Assembly (NCBI GenBank): GCA_965217605.1
Contig: CBDCJB010000013.1
Coordinates: 558,001-622,000 of the forward strand
DNA from: JAYYZW01 sp965217605
Lineage (GTDB): Bacteria > Pseudomonadota > Gammaproteobacteria > Ga0077536
DNA: 64,000 nt
Direction: 5' to 3'
Numbering within the stretch: the stretch's first letter is position 1; each line of letters starts with the position of its first letter. Shown piece by piece: positions 1 to 5,684 of this stretch. Both the position numbers and the translations under genes were made by a program. A model generated the notes under the pieces. The model searched no databases. It saw nothing but the letters and a program-made list of their open reading frames with translations, and had not been told where the DNA came from.

Positions 1-160
1 TGCTCGTGGAAGCCATGAACACGCCCACGAGCGGTAAGGCTGGCCATATGTGCGACCACGCGGTGTTTAGCATTGTGGCGTATCCGGCCCAGTCCATCGC
101 TCCGGTGACAACAGTAAGAACGAAGCCAGCGGCAATAGAGCATCTGATTGGCCTCCACAT
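1..160 (-). CDS. Partial small membrane protein, C-terminus beyond window
   Basis: An open frame starts at the ATG at 160-158, right after a purine run, and runs off the left edge without a stop (about 53 codons). The visible protein starts MWRPIRCSIAAGFVLT and has two hydrophobic stretches separated by a short polar segment, so an inner-membrane protein with at least two helices is likely. It begins 12 bases after the stop of the Tn10-like transposase and on the same strand. I do not recognise a family. It could instead be a chance frame lying over the unrecognised far end of the insertion sequence. Confidence 0.3.
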   Translation of the reverse strand, partial: MWRPIRCSIAAGFVLTVVTGAMDWAGYATMLNTAWSHIWPALPLVGVFMASTS

Positions 161-172
161 CCCCCGATCATG

Positions 173-1204
173 TCACTCTCCACAACATGACGCAAGGTGA
201 TAAACGCGTAAACATAACGTAGCCAAGGTGCCGATCAGGAGCAGGCTATTGAGTCGGTCGATGCGCGTTGTTCGAGTGAGCGAGAAACCCAAGCCGAAGC
301 GGTCACTTTTCAGGTCACGAAAAGACAACTCGATCTGCATGCGTTTGCCGTAGAGATTGATCATGTGTTTTGGTGAGAATGATTGCGGTGACAGGTTGGT
401 AGCGATGAGCCAAGGTTGTCGTTGTTGTTCGGCGAAGGTTTCACTGGTGCCGTGTTTGGCCAAGTGGATGACAGAGCGGTTGGCTTTGCGATGTTGCTTG
501 CGCTTTTTGTAGAGATAGAGATGACACAGATAGGGTGATTTAGAGGACAGTTCAGCGGCGCCGAGATAACGAGGTTGAGTGCGCGCGCGATAGTATAGGT
601 CTGTGGTTTTACGCCAGGTTTTACGTGATAGAAGCCGATAATTGATGACATTGCGCACGCGACCTATCCAATGCCATCCCAACGCTTCGACGGCCTTGAA
701 CCAGGGTCCACGAAAGCCCGCATCAGTGACGATAATCGGGACGCAGTGTGCGGGCAGCAAGGTGCTCAATTCCAATAAGAAGCGCTGATGGGTACGCGGT
801 TTGTTGTAGTGCTTTAAGGGATAGGCGGCTTCATACAGTGGGATAGCCCGCCCGTCGACGACCAGCGCTGCACGGATCAGCATGATCCGTTGTTGTTGGA
901 TGATATCGGACCAGTCGATGATGATGACGGGTTGAGGGAGGTGTTGGCAGAGACGATGACACAAGGCCCGGTAGAGGCTGAGCCGTTCACGTTGTAGGTG
1001 CGGGTTGGAGACTAATCGGTCGACGCGTTTGATGTTGTGTTTGGTTCGTGCCGCGCTATCGAGTCCGCGTCCGAGCGCGGTTACGGTAAGGAAGGCGCCA
1101 CCTAATAATGACGCCACGGTTACCGCCAATGCACGGCCGCGGGTTTGGTGAATGGAAGGGACTGAGTCGAATACGGTTCTATGTAATACTTTGAGTATGC
1201 GCAT
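173..1204 (-). CDS. IS4-family (Tn10/IS10-like) transposase
   Basis: DDE transposase that would catalyse cut-and-paste movement of its own element. It resembles the Tn10 transposase along its length. The segment AARTKHNIKRVDRL is typical of the group, and the catalytic acids fall at the same numbers as in Tn10: Asp97 (IIIDWSD), Asp161 (IVTDAGF) and Glu292 in the YGKRMQIELSFRDLKS signature. It is 343 residues against about 402 for IS10, and the missing part is the extreme C-terminus after the LLLIGTLATL segment. The catalytic core is therefore intact but the protein is probably C-terminally shortened or diverged. Activity cannot be judged from sequence. Confidence 0.9.
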   Translation of the reverse strand: MRILKVLHRTVFDSVPSIHQTRGRALAVTVASLLGGAFLTVTALGRGLDSAARTKHNIKRVDRLVSNPHLQRERLSLYRALCHRLCQHLPQPVIIIDWSDIIQQQRIMLIRAALVVDGRAIPLYEAAYPLKHYNKPRTHQRFLLELSTLLPAHCVPIIVTDAGFRGPWFKAVEALGWHWIGRVRNVINYRLLSRKTWRKTTDLYYRARTQPRYLGAAELSSKSPYLCHLYLYKKRKQHRKANRSVIHLAKHGTSETFAEQQRQPWLIATNLSPQSFSPKHMINLYGKRMQIELSFRDLKSDRFGLGFSLTRTTRIDRLNSLLLIGTLATLCLRVYHLASCCGE

Positions 1205-1321
1205 CGTGTTTCCTCTGCCCGATGTTACGTGTGGTAACGATCATTGGATCAGAGAACACGATGCGCTGCTATCTCTCTGTTTTAGATCACTTTTCTCCTC
1301 ACATTCGTGGGGATACCTTAG
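173..1321 (-). mobile_element. IS10-like insertion sequence, one end resolved
   Basis: The end on the transposase-start side is visible: read leftward from 1321 it is CTAAGGTATCCCCACGAATG, which matches the IS10 end pattern CTGAGAGATCCCC at most positions. The opposite inverted repeat is not recognisable between 1 and 172, so the element is either truncated on that side or ends outside the window. The limits given cover only the supported part. Confidence 0.65.
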
Positions 1322-1349
1322 CCTTGCGCTTTAGAAGAAAAGGGGTCTG

Positions 1350-1375
1350 ACCCCATTTTTTTACCCCATTTTTTT
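1350..1375. repeat. Tandem 13-bp repeat ACCCCATTTTTTT x2
   Basis: Two exact head-to-tail copies of ACCCCATTTTTTT (1350-1362 and 1363-1375), preceded by the small palindrome GGGGTCTGACCCC. The last eight bases of the second copy (ATTTTTTT, 1368-1375) are the target duplication of the following transposon. Confidence 0.8.
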
Positions 1376-1399
1376 GGGAACTATATACGATAGTAACAT
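1376..1399 (+). repeat. Left terminal inverted repeat of the IS1595-type transposon
   Basis: Pairs with 5638-5661 in inverted orientation with two mismatches in 24 bases and is flanked outside by the 8-bp duplication ATTTTTTT. Confidence 0.85.
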
Positions 1400-1405
1400 C
1401 GAGAC

Positions 1406-1452
1406 GTAAACCATAAACAGACTGTTTACTATTGAGGTTGTTAATGGTTTAC
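1406..1452. promoter_or_regulatory. Nested palindromes upstream of the first cargo gene
   Basis: GTAAACCAT (1406-1414) is repeated as its exact reverse complement ATGGTTTAC (1444-1452). Between them lies a second perfect palindrome AAACAG-A-CTGTTT (1415-1427). The block ends 28 bases before the ATG at 1481, so it could be an operator or a leader hairpin for the small-gene pair. No factor can be named. Confidence 0.4.
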
Positions 1453-1480
1453 TTTTCTGCGGACCAAAGGACCTCGACTC

Positions 1481-1666
1481 ATGGCAAAACGATTCAACCT
1501 GAAAGTAAAGCAAGGCAAACCGTCCGTCCGGGTCAAGCCGCACAGTCATCAGCCTTCCAAAGCTGAGCTAGAGGAAGATGTACGCATTCCTACGACGCCG
1601 GAAGAACTGGCTCAATGTGTCATGCAAGACGTAGAGATTGAAGAATCCAATGAAGTTGACGCATGA
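1481..1666 (+). CDS. Small cargo protein with an RI-TTPE-LA motif
   Basis: A 61-residue hydrophilic protein: a basic N-terminal half and an acidic tail. It contains DVRIPTTPEELAQ at residues 34-46. The same motif (MRIKTTPEKLAKSL) occurs in the 51-residue ORF at 3100-3255 on the other strand, so the two are paralogues. AAAGGA lies about ten bases before the ATG. Its TGA overlaps the ATG of the next gene (ATGA), which points to coupled translation. I do not recognise a function. Carriage in a transposon suggests an accessory role or one linked to the element. Confidence 0.6.
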   Translation: MAKRFNLKVKQGKPSVRVKPHSHQPSKAELEEDVRIPTTPEELAQCVMQDVEIEESNEVDA

Positions 1667-1848
1667 CACCTGAACTGATCGCCATTCTGACCATAGGGGC
1701 GGGGCTTTTCGCTTCTCACTGGAGTCTGCACCGGGATATGGCCAATGTACGCGAGCGTTTGGCCAAGCTCGAAGGCGCCATGGAGATCTTGACTAAGTTA
1801 CTTATTGACCGCGAAAGCAGTCAAGGAACGGCAGCTTTAAAGACCTGA
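1663..1848 (+). CDS. Small membrane protein with coiled-coil tail
   Basis: A 61-residue protein beginning MTPELIAILTIGAGLFASHW, one hydrophobic helix, followed by an amphipathic charged stretch (DMANVRERLAKLEGAMEILT) that looks like a short coiled coil. This architecture is common in small uncharacterised proteins of the form MTPELIAIL...RERLAKLEG. Translation is coupled to the upstream gene by an ATGA overlap. It probably sits in the inner membrane with the coil in the cytoplasm. Function unknown. Confidence 0.65.
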   Translation: MTPELIAILTIGAGLFASHWSLHRDMANVRERLAKLEGAMEILTKLLIDRESSQGTAALKT

Positions 1849-1957
1849 ACTTATCAATGCACGCGCTCCGAGCGCTGAGAGATACGCTTTACCCCTGTCA
1901 GGTTCAGTGTGCTTTTTGTTCGGGGCGTGTGCGCCACGAAGAAACGGATAATGCCTG

Positions 1958-2086
1958 ATGTCCGAAAAAAATAGTAAACAAGATCTAGTTACAAAAACAG
2001 ATCTTAATCTCGCAGTACGGCGTATCCAGTGGGCTTTACTGTGAGTAATTATCGTTATCGTAGGCTTAGTCAAAATACTTCCATAG
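1958..2086 (+). pseudogene. Small TM-protein ORF with an in-frame TGA
   Basis: The ATG at 1958 opens MSEKNSKQDLVTKTDLNLAV, continues RRIQWALL and meets TGA at 2042-2044. The same frame then continues VIIVIVGLVKILP to TAG at 2084-2086. Charged N-terminus, amphipathic middle and hydrophobic end together look like one 42-residue membrane protein whose helix is cut by the TGA. The short 28-residue product is also possible. The ribosome-binding site is weak. It may be a decayed gene, a sequencing error or, less likely, a read-through codon. Confidence 0.35.
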
Positions 2087-2108
2087 GAAAGACGAGTAAT
2101 TTAGAGAG

Positions 2109-2160
2109 TGTCCCCGACAGGATTCGAACCTGCAATCTCCCACTTCCGAAGTTGGTGCGT
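2109..2160 (-). pseudogene. tRNA remnant (3' two-thirds), anticodon loop TTCGGAA
   Basis: Reading leftward there is an anticodon arm CCAAC-TTCGGAA-GTGGG with one mismatch (anticodon CGG), a five-base variable region, a good T arm GCAGG-TTCGAAT-CCTGT and an acceptor strand CGGGGAC followed by A. The 3' CCA is absent (CTC). The sequence where the 5' acceptor and D arm should lie (about 2161-2181) does not pair with the acceptor strand and has instead a TGACG/CGTCA hairpin. It is therefore a partial or rebuilt tRNA and probably not functional. Confidence 0.6.
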
Positions 2161-2185
2161 GACGTTTTGGCCGGCGTCATGTAAT

Positions 2186-2286
2186 TGGTGCCCTGAGAGG
2201 GACTTGAACCCCCACGGCATGTAGCTGTCACTACAGAGGCCACCAGCATCCGAAGCTGGCGCGTCTACCAATTCCGCCACCAGGGC
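2186..2286 (-). tRNA. Leucine-type (class II) tRNA with CGG anticodon
   Basis: A complete 101-base cloverleaf can be drawn. The acceptor is GCCCTGG with TCAGGGC, followed by a genome-encoded ACCA. The D stem is a three-base GCG/CGC with loop GAATTGGTAGA. The anticodon arm is CCAGC-TTCGGAT-GCTGG. The T arm is GGGGG-TTCAAGT-CCCTC. Body and A73 match bacterial tRNA-Leu; E. coli tRNA-Leu(CAG) has TTCAGGT in the loop. Here position 35 is G, so the anticodon is CGG, which reads the proline codon CCG. The variable region is 29 bases with TGTAG/CTACA and GGC/GCC stems, about twice the usual length. It lies inside the IS1595-type transposon. Confidence 0.8.
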
Positions 2287-2289
2287 CAG

Positions 2290-2321
2290 GCCCGCAACCT
2301 TTCTAACCTGGGGTTGCGGGC
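2290..2321 (+). terminator. Perfect 10-bp hairpin next to the tRNA
   Basis: GCCCGCAACC (2290-2299) and GGTTGCGGGC (2312-2321) are exact reverse complements with a 12-base loop. The weak T-rich tail (TTCCTTAT) is on the + strand, so it would terminate rightward transcripts, while the tRNA runs leftward and starts four bases away. It may be a terminator or a boundary of the tRNA cassette. Confidence 0.4.
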
Positions 2322-2412
2322 TTCCTTATGTCGGAATTTCCTAGCTAAAGACCTTATTGATCGATAGTTTAAGTGAATTATTCGAAAGGGACTTATATAG
2401 CAGATTACCCAA

Positions 2413-2904
2413 TCACGGCAGAATCAGATTGTTTATGTTGATGTTGACTCCTCGAGCTGCACCAACGCGAACTTGATTTAAGACACCTTGCACGTCATTG
2501 AACCATGCGTTGTTGTCGCGCATATCCTGTCGGTTAATTTGCCCGAACGCCATTTGAGTGGACATCGCCAAGAACGCTACGGCCCTGATTGATTCTCCAA
2601 TTTCACTAAGCACATAGCGCACTTCGATCTGTGGCGTCGTCGAATAGGAATTACCAATCAAGACCTGCGCAAATGCCCCTGTGAGCCCGGACATTGGCTT
2701 CGTGAAAAGCACAGAGTTATCGGTTTGTTCAGCTAGCATAAAGCCGCCGCGTTGCATGGCAATAATGAGGGAAGAAACCGTCTCGTCTTTGCTTGCTGCT
2801 ATCGTTGCCTCCGGGCGCCCGGATCTAGTTGTAGCAATTCGTTCGTGAGTGGCGCAGGCATTCACAAGCAGCAGCAGGGCACTGGTCATCAAGGTAATTC
2901 GCAC
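2413..2904 (-). CDS. Putative lipoprotein, transposon cargo
   Basis: A 163-residue protein with a short lipoprotein signal: MRITLMTSALLLLVNAC, with Cys17 as the likely lipidated residue. GTG start at 2904 with GGAG about nine bases upstream. The mature part is polar, with alternating hydrophobic residues compatible with a small beta-rich domain, and ends in GVNININNLILP. I do not recognise the family. It would be anchored in the periplasm or outer membrane. It is one of two exported proteins carried by the 1376-5661 element. Confidence 0.65.
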   Translation of the reverse strand: MRITLMTSALLLLVNACATHERIATTRSGRPEATIAASKDETVSSLIIAMQRGGFMLAEQTDNSVLFTKPMSGLTGAFAQVLIGNSYSTTPQIEVRYVLSEIGESIRAVAFLAMSTQMAFGQINRQDMRDNNAWFNDVQGVLNQVRVGAARGVNININNLILP

Positions 2905-3068
2905 GGTGGTCGCTCCGGTTATTCCGGTAAAAGGGTGCCTTAAATTTGAAGATTAATACTTACTCTGACTTATGTTTTTTGAACGCTTGATTTAAATTGC
3001 GCATGAAAGCATCCCAATTTGGAGAAGTCCGTATTAGCGCGGTAACGGCCGCCACTCGCTTTACTTTT

Positions 3069-3081
3069 GGGAACTATATAC
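3069..3081 (+). repeat. Internal copy of the transposon end (GGGAACTATATAC)
   Basis: The 13 outermost bases of the terminal repeat recur exactly inside the element in the same orientation as the left end. Together with the right end at 5661 this could bound a smaller unit (3069-5661), but the 8 bases before it (TTACTTTT) do not match the duplication ATTTTTTT. Confidence 0.7.
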
Positions 3082-3099
3082 TTGTTTACCCAAAGGCAA

Positions 3100-3255
3100 T
3101 TATTTGCCTTTTTTGTTGTCTTTCAGATATTGCCATTGATCGGTTGATTTCGGTGGGCCGTTGAACAAAGACTTCGCTAACTTCTCCGGCGTAGTCTTAA
3201 TCCGCATCGGTTCGTCGTGTTTCGATGCACGTTTTTTCCGTTCAGTCGTTTTCAT
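3100..3255 (-). CDS. Small cargo protein, paralogue of the ORF at 1481
   Basis: A 51-residue basic protein, MKTTERKKRASKHDEP at its start and ending DQWQYLKDNKKGK. Residues 17-30 (MRIKTTPEKLAKSL) match DVRIPTTPEELAQC of the 61-residue protein at 1481-1666. Start at 3255 and stop TAA at 3102-3100. The stop lies inside the palindrome AAAGGCAA-TTA-TTTGCCTTTTTT, a likely terminator or attenuator for rightward transcription. The function is unknown. Both paralogues sit within 110 bases of a copy of the transposon end. Confidence 0.5.
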   Translation of the reverse strand: MKTTERKKRASKHDEPMRIKTTPEKLAKSLFNGPPKSTDQWQYLKDNKKGK

Positions 3256-3298
3256 GATGTGTCACTAGTCAGTTTATGGGTTAAGTATAACATTTTGG

Positions 3299-4117
3299 CT
3301 ATTGAAAACTTAGCTCCCATGTACCAATACAACCCCAAGTCCCGCTGTTCCAATTACCGGATGCTGTTCGTTTGCTCGTTGTTTGCCCTTTAAACGATCC
3401 TACTGGCCGGCCGGTAAGAGCATCGAAATAATGACCGCCCATTTCTCCGTTTTCTGTAACAAACCCAAACAACCGAATTTCATTTTTCGCTCCGGTTATA
3501 ATTCCATTTACCGCAAATACGATACCTACATCAATATCGCCTCGTCCGCCGCATTCGTCGTTTGGATCTTCATGAACAGTCGTCCAAACGGTGTACACGC
3601 TTGGATATAAATACTGTGGTTTTAGGTCTTGAGCAAAGTCTTCGGGATAGTTCGGCAATTCTTTTACAAATTCCAGTGAATCAGTAAAACCTCTTAGTTT
3701 TACAGCTACAGTTTTCTCGCTGGCTTTGACGATTTGATCACCGATTCGAGTATAAGCCCGAACATCTAGATCTTGTGCGCTTCGGACTTCACAATTTTTT
3801 CTTGATCGGGCGGCGGCAGCGCTAAATTTTATATCACGCAAAGCTTCATACAGATTCAGTCTAGCGCCGCTTCTCGGCTCAATTGTCACCGGATCCAGCG
3901 CGGCCGGTTCGCCCTTGTAGTAGCAAACCACATGGGCTTCGCAGGGTTCAGTTTCAGGACAGAAAAAAGTGATCCAACTTTGTTGAGGCGACAGGTTCAA
4001 CATTGTTGCGAGCTTAGGCAGATCTTCTCCAGGATGACGATACTGCGAAAGCGCAGGTAGAGAAATTAAGAAAGTAAAAACGAGCAGCAGTGTCGTTTTT
4101 GTAACTGCCTTCTGCAT
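3299..4117 (-). CDS. Secreted protein of unknown function, transposon cargo
   Basis: A 272-residue protein. I place the start at 4117 because GGGAGG stands seven bases upstream and a classical Sec signal follows (KTTLLLVFTFLISLPALS, cleavage near residue 24). A longer frame reaches 4159 but adds a non-signal leader across a hairpin. The mature part has several cysteines (FFCPETEPCEAHVVCYY near residues 50-66, DECGGRGD further on, and a WGCIGTWELSF end) that could form disulfides. No family recognised. It probably acts in the periplasm or outside. Confidence 0.65.
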   Translation of the reverse strand: MQKAVTKTTLLLVFTFLISLPALSQYRHPGEDLPKLATMLNLSPQQSWITFFCPETEPCEAHVVCYYKGEPAALDPVTIEPRSGARLNLYEALRDIKFSAAAARSRKNCEVRSAQDLDVRAYTRIGDQIVKASEKTVAVKLRGFTDSLEFVKELPNYPEDFAQDLKPQYLYPSVYTVWTTVHEDPNDECGGRGDIDVGIVFAVNGIITGAKNEIRLFGFVTENGEMGGHYFDALTGRPVGSFKGQTTSKRTASGNWNSGTWGCIGTWELSFQ

Positions 4118-4135
4118 GATGACCTCCCACAAATT

Positions 4136-4155
4136 CCCGGCAAAGGAATGCCGGG
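4136..4155. repeat. Hairpin CCCGGCA/TGCCGGG upstream of the secreted-protein gene
   Basis: Perfect 7-bp arms with a six-base loop AAGGAA, located 18 bases upstream of the ATG at 4117 in its probable leader. Role unknown. Confidence 0.5.
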
Positions 4156-4344
4156 CCATTTGTGACTCTCACGCAGAAGCGGAAGTGATCCTGCCTATTC
4201 GCCTAGGTTCAGGGAGCTACCCTTCGCCGGACAAGAGACTGTTCTATTTAGCAGGTAGCCCGACGTTGCGGGATCTCCTGCATAAGAGTCACGGAAAGGA
4301 TTGTCTGCCTAGCCAATTAGAAGGTCAATGCAGTAAAATGAAAA
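4156..4344. other. Cargo region without a recognisable gene
   Basis: Between the leader hairpin and the terminator at 4345 I see no ORF with a ribosome-binding site, no tRNA fold and no clear repeat. The only long frame (84 codons, + strand) has no Shine-Dalgarno and overlaps both hairpins. Confidence 0.4.
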
Positions 4345-4368
4345 AGGCCGAAGCTACAACTTCGGCCT
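4345..4368 (-). terminator. Rho-independent terminator, leftward
   Basis: AGGCCGAAG and CTTCGGCCT (9 bp, exact) enclose the loop CTACAA. Read leftward the hairpin is followed by TTTTC. It lies about 270 bases beyond the transposase stop and would end leftward transcripts before the secreted-protein gene. Confidence 0.7.
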
Positions 4369-4458
4369 AATTCGAATCTTCTTTAACCGGAGGGTTCTTG
4401 AAACGTGCTTTCCAACAAGCGCGATAGATCATATCGCCCTTAAAAAGCCGGGTCAAGG

Positions 4459-4480
4459 CTCTCCTATGCAGTTAGGAGAG
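4459..4480 (+). promoter_or_regulatory. Hairpin containing the ribosome-binding site
   Basis: CTCTCCTA (4459-4466), loop TGCAGT and TAGGAGAG (4473-4480) form an exact 8-bp stem. The second arm contains the Shine-Dalgarno GGAG of the ATG at 4485, so folding would hide it. This is the arrangement expected of a translational switch. Confidence 0.5.
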
Positions 4481-4484
4481 CGAC

Positions 4485-4634
4485 ATGATCAAGCCTTCGA
4501 ATCCTAATGAGAACAGAGAAAAACCCCGACGCGGAAAACCAGATCGGATAGTACTCGTTCTTAATGAACCGTTGAACGAACGTTCAATCGATTATTGCTT
4601 GCTACCTAAGAAATATCGGGATCTCCTTCCTTGA
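4485..4634 (+). CDS. 49-residue ORF convergent to the transposase
   Basis: MIKPSNPNENREKPRRGKPD is followed by RIVLVLNEPLNERSIDYCLL and PKKYRDLLP, then TGA at 4632. The N-terminus is basic and the rest has predicted strand/helix character. GGAGAG lies five bases before the ATG inside a perfect hairpin. It ends one base before the stop of the convergent transposase gene, a tight packing that supports a real gene. Unknown function. A regulator of the transposon is one possibility, but nothing shows it directly. Confidence 0.45.
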   Translation: MIKPSNPNENREKPRRGKPDRIVLVLNEPLNERSIDYCLLPKKYRDLLP

Positions 4635-4635
4635 T

Positions 4636-5589
4636 CTAAGCGATCAATTCTCGATAAGTAAGCTGCTTCCGATTCATGCCGTTCGCAATCCGGGCCATCT
4701 GATCCAACGTATCAAACTCCCTGGCATTGTGCCGGCCGGAAAACTCGTTTACATAGCGATTCAAGTGTTTCTCGCTCATATAGTGATAGGTGCCATGATA
4801 GCCGCGCTTCAAGAGCGCCCAAAAAGATTCGATCCCGTTAGTATGTGCTTGTCCATTGACGTATTCCTTGGCTGAATGGCACACGACTTCATGGGGGTAC
4901 GGCAGGTTACGATAGCTTTTGAGGTCATCGGTATAGACCGTGGCGTTCTTGGCTGCATGATCTTTGACGAAGCCGTGTAAGGTCTTTTGATCGATGCTCG
5001 GTGTGACCTTCGCACTGATTTGATTGGTGTTGCGATCTTTGGCACCCACGACGATCGCTTTACCGACCGTGCCACGACCGGCCTTACGTTTCTTGGCGGT
5101 ATGCTTATTTTTTTCCTTCCCGCCAAAATAGGTTTCGTCGAACTCGATAGGTCCTGAAAAGAGACCATGCTTGGTCTCGAACGATTTACGCAGGCGGTGG
5201 GCTAAATGCCAGGCGGTCTTTTGCGTCACATCGAGATCGCGATGCAGTTTTAGACTAGACACGCCTTTAAGATGCGTGGTCATCAAGTACGTAGCGATCG
5301 CCCACACTTGATAACCGAGATTAGAGCTTTGCATGACCGTACCTGTCTTGAGCGAGAAGAACGGTTTCTTGGGGCAGTCGCGGCATCGGTGCGTCATGCG
5401 AGGATGTTTGACTTGGCTTTGTACATTGAACGAGCCGCAATGCGGGCAATACGGACCATTCGGCCAACGGGTTTTCTCGAACCACTGACGAGCCTTATCG
5501 TCGTCAGGAAACATCTTGCAAACTTGGGTCAGGGATAATCCCTTTCGGTAGTGCTTGCCGGGTGCCTTGCGGGCCATTTCGTTCTCCAC
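4636..5589 (-). CDS. IS1595-family transposase
   Basis: A 317-residue DDE transposase. The N-terminal zinc ribbon has Cys48/Cys51 (YCPHCGS) and Cys69/Cys72 (HRCRDCP). The catalytic domain shows Asp151 in EFDETYFGGKEKNKH, Asp221 in VYTDDLKSY and Glu254 in HTNGIESFWALLKRGYHG, all hallmarks of the ISXO2/IS1595 group. It is full length and uninterrupted. It reads inward from the right end of the 1376-5661 element, whose inverted repeats and 8-bp duplication fit this family, so it is the likely mover of the whole cargo element. Confidence 0.95.
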   Translation of the reverse strand: MENEMARKAPGKHYRKGLSLTQVCKMFPDDDKARQWFEKTRWPNGPYCPHCGSFNVQSQVKHPRMTHRCRDCPKKPFFSLKTGTVMQSSNLGYQVWAIATYLMTTHLKGVSSLKLHRDLDVTQKTAWHLAHRLRKSFETKHGLFSGPIEFDETYFGGKEKNKHTAKKRKAGRGTVGKAIVVGAKDRNTNQISAKVTPSIDQKTLHGFVKDHAAKNATVYTDDLKSYRNLPYPHEVVCHSAKEYVNGQAHTNGIESFWALLKRGYHGTYHYMSEKHLNRYVNEFSGRHNAREFDTLDQMARIANGMNRKQLTYRELIA

Positions 5590-5637
5590 TAAATGTTACT
5601 ATAGTGTAAAAGAAAATTGGCGCTTAGTCAAGCAAAA

Positions 5638-5661
5638 ATGTTACCTTCGTATATAGTTCCC
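5638..5661 (-). repeat. Right terminal inverted repeat of the IS1595-type transposon
   Basis: Inverted counterpart of 1376-1399, followed outside by ATTTTTTT (5662-5669). The GroEL-like start codon is only 24 bases from the element's edge. Confidence 0.85.
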
Positions 5662-5684
5662 ATTTTTTTGGACGATAATAACCC

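Larger units (their letters stand above)
1376..5661. mobile_element. IS1595-type transposon carrying cargo genes and a tRNA
   Basis: The left end reads GGGAACTATATACGATAGTA and continues AACAT. The right end, read inward from 5661, is GGGAACTATATACGAAGGTA and then AACAT, so the two match at 22 of 24 positions. Directly outside both ends stands the same 8-bp sequence ATTTTTTT (1368-1375 and 5662-5669). An 8-bp duplication is what the IS1595 family makes, and an IS1595-family transposase lies next to the right end. The 4286-bp interior is visibly AT-richer than the flanks. It carries two paralogous small ORFs, a small membrane protein, a lipoprotein, a secreted protein, one complete tRNA-like gene and one tRNA remnant. 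An extra copy of the end sequence occurs inside at 3069. Confidence 0.85.

Noticed and set aside
2186..2286. Selenocysteine or serine tRNA as an alternative reading of the long-armed tRNA
   Set aside because: The acceptor stem is seven bases, the anticodon is CGG rather than UCA, and the D arm and discriminator match tRNA-Leu. A serine body would normally have G73.
4116..4370. 84-codon + strand frame in the cargo element
   Set aside because: No ribosome-binding site, overlaps a hairpin and a terminator, and shows no domain.
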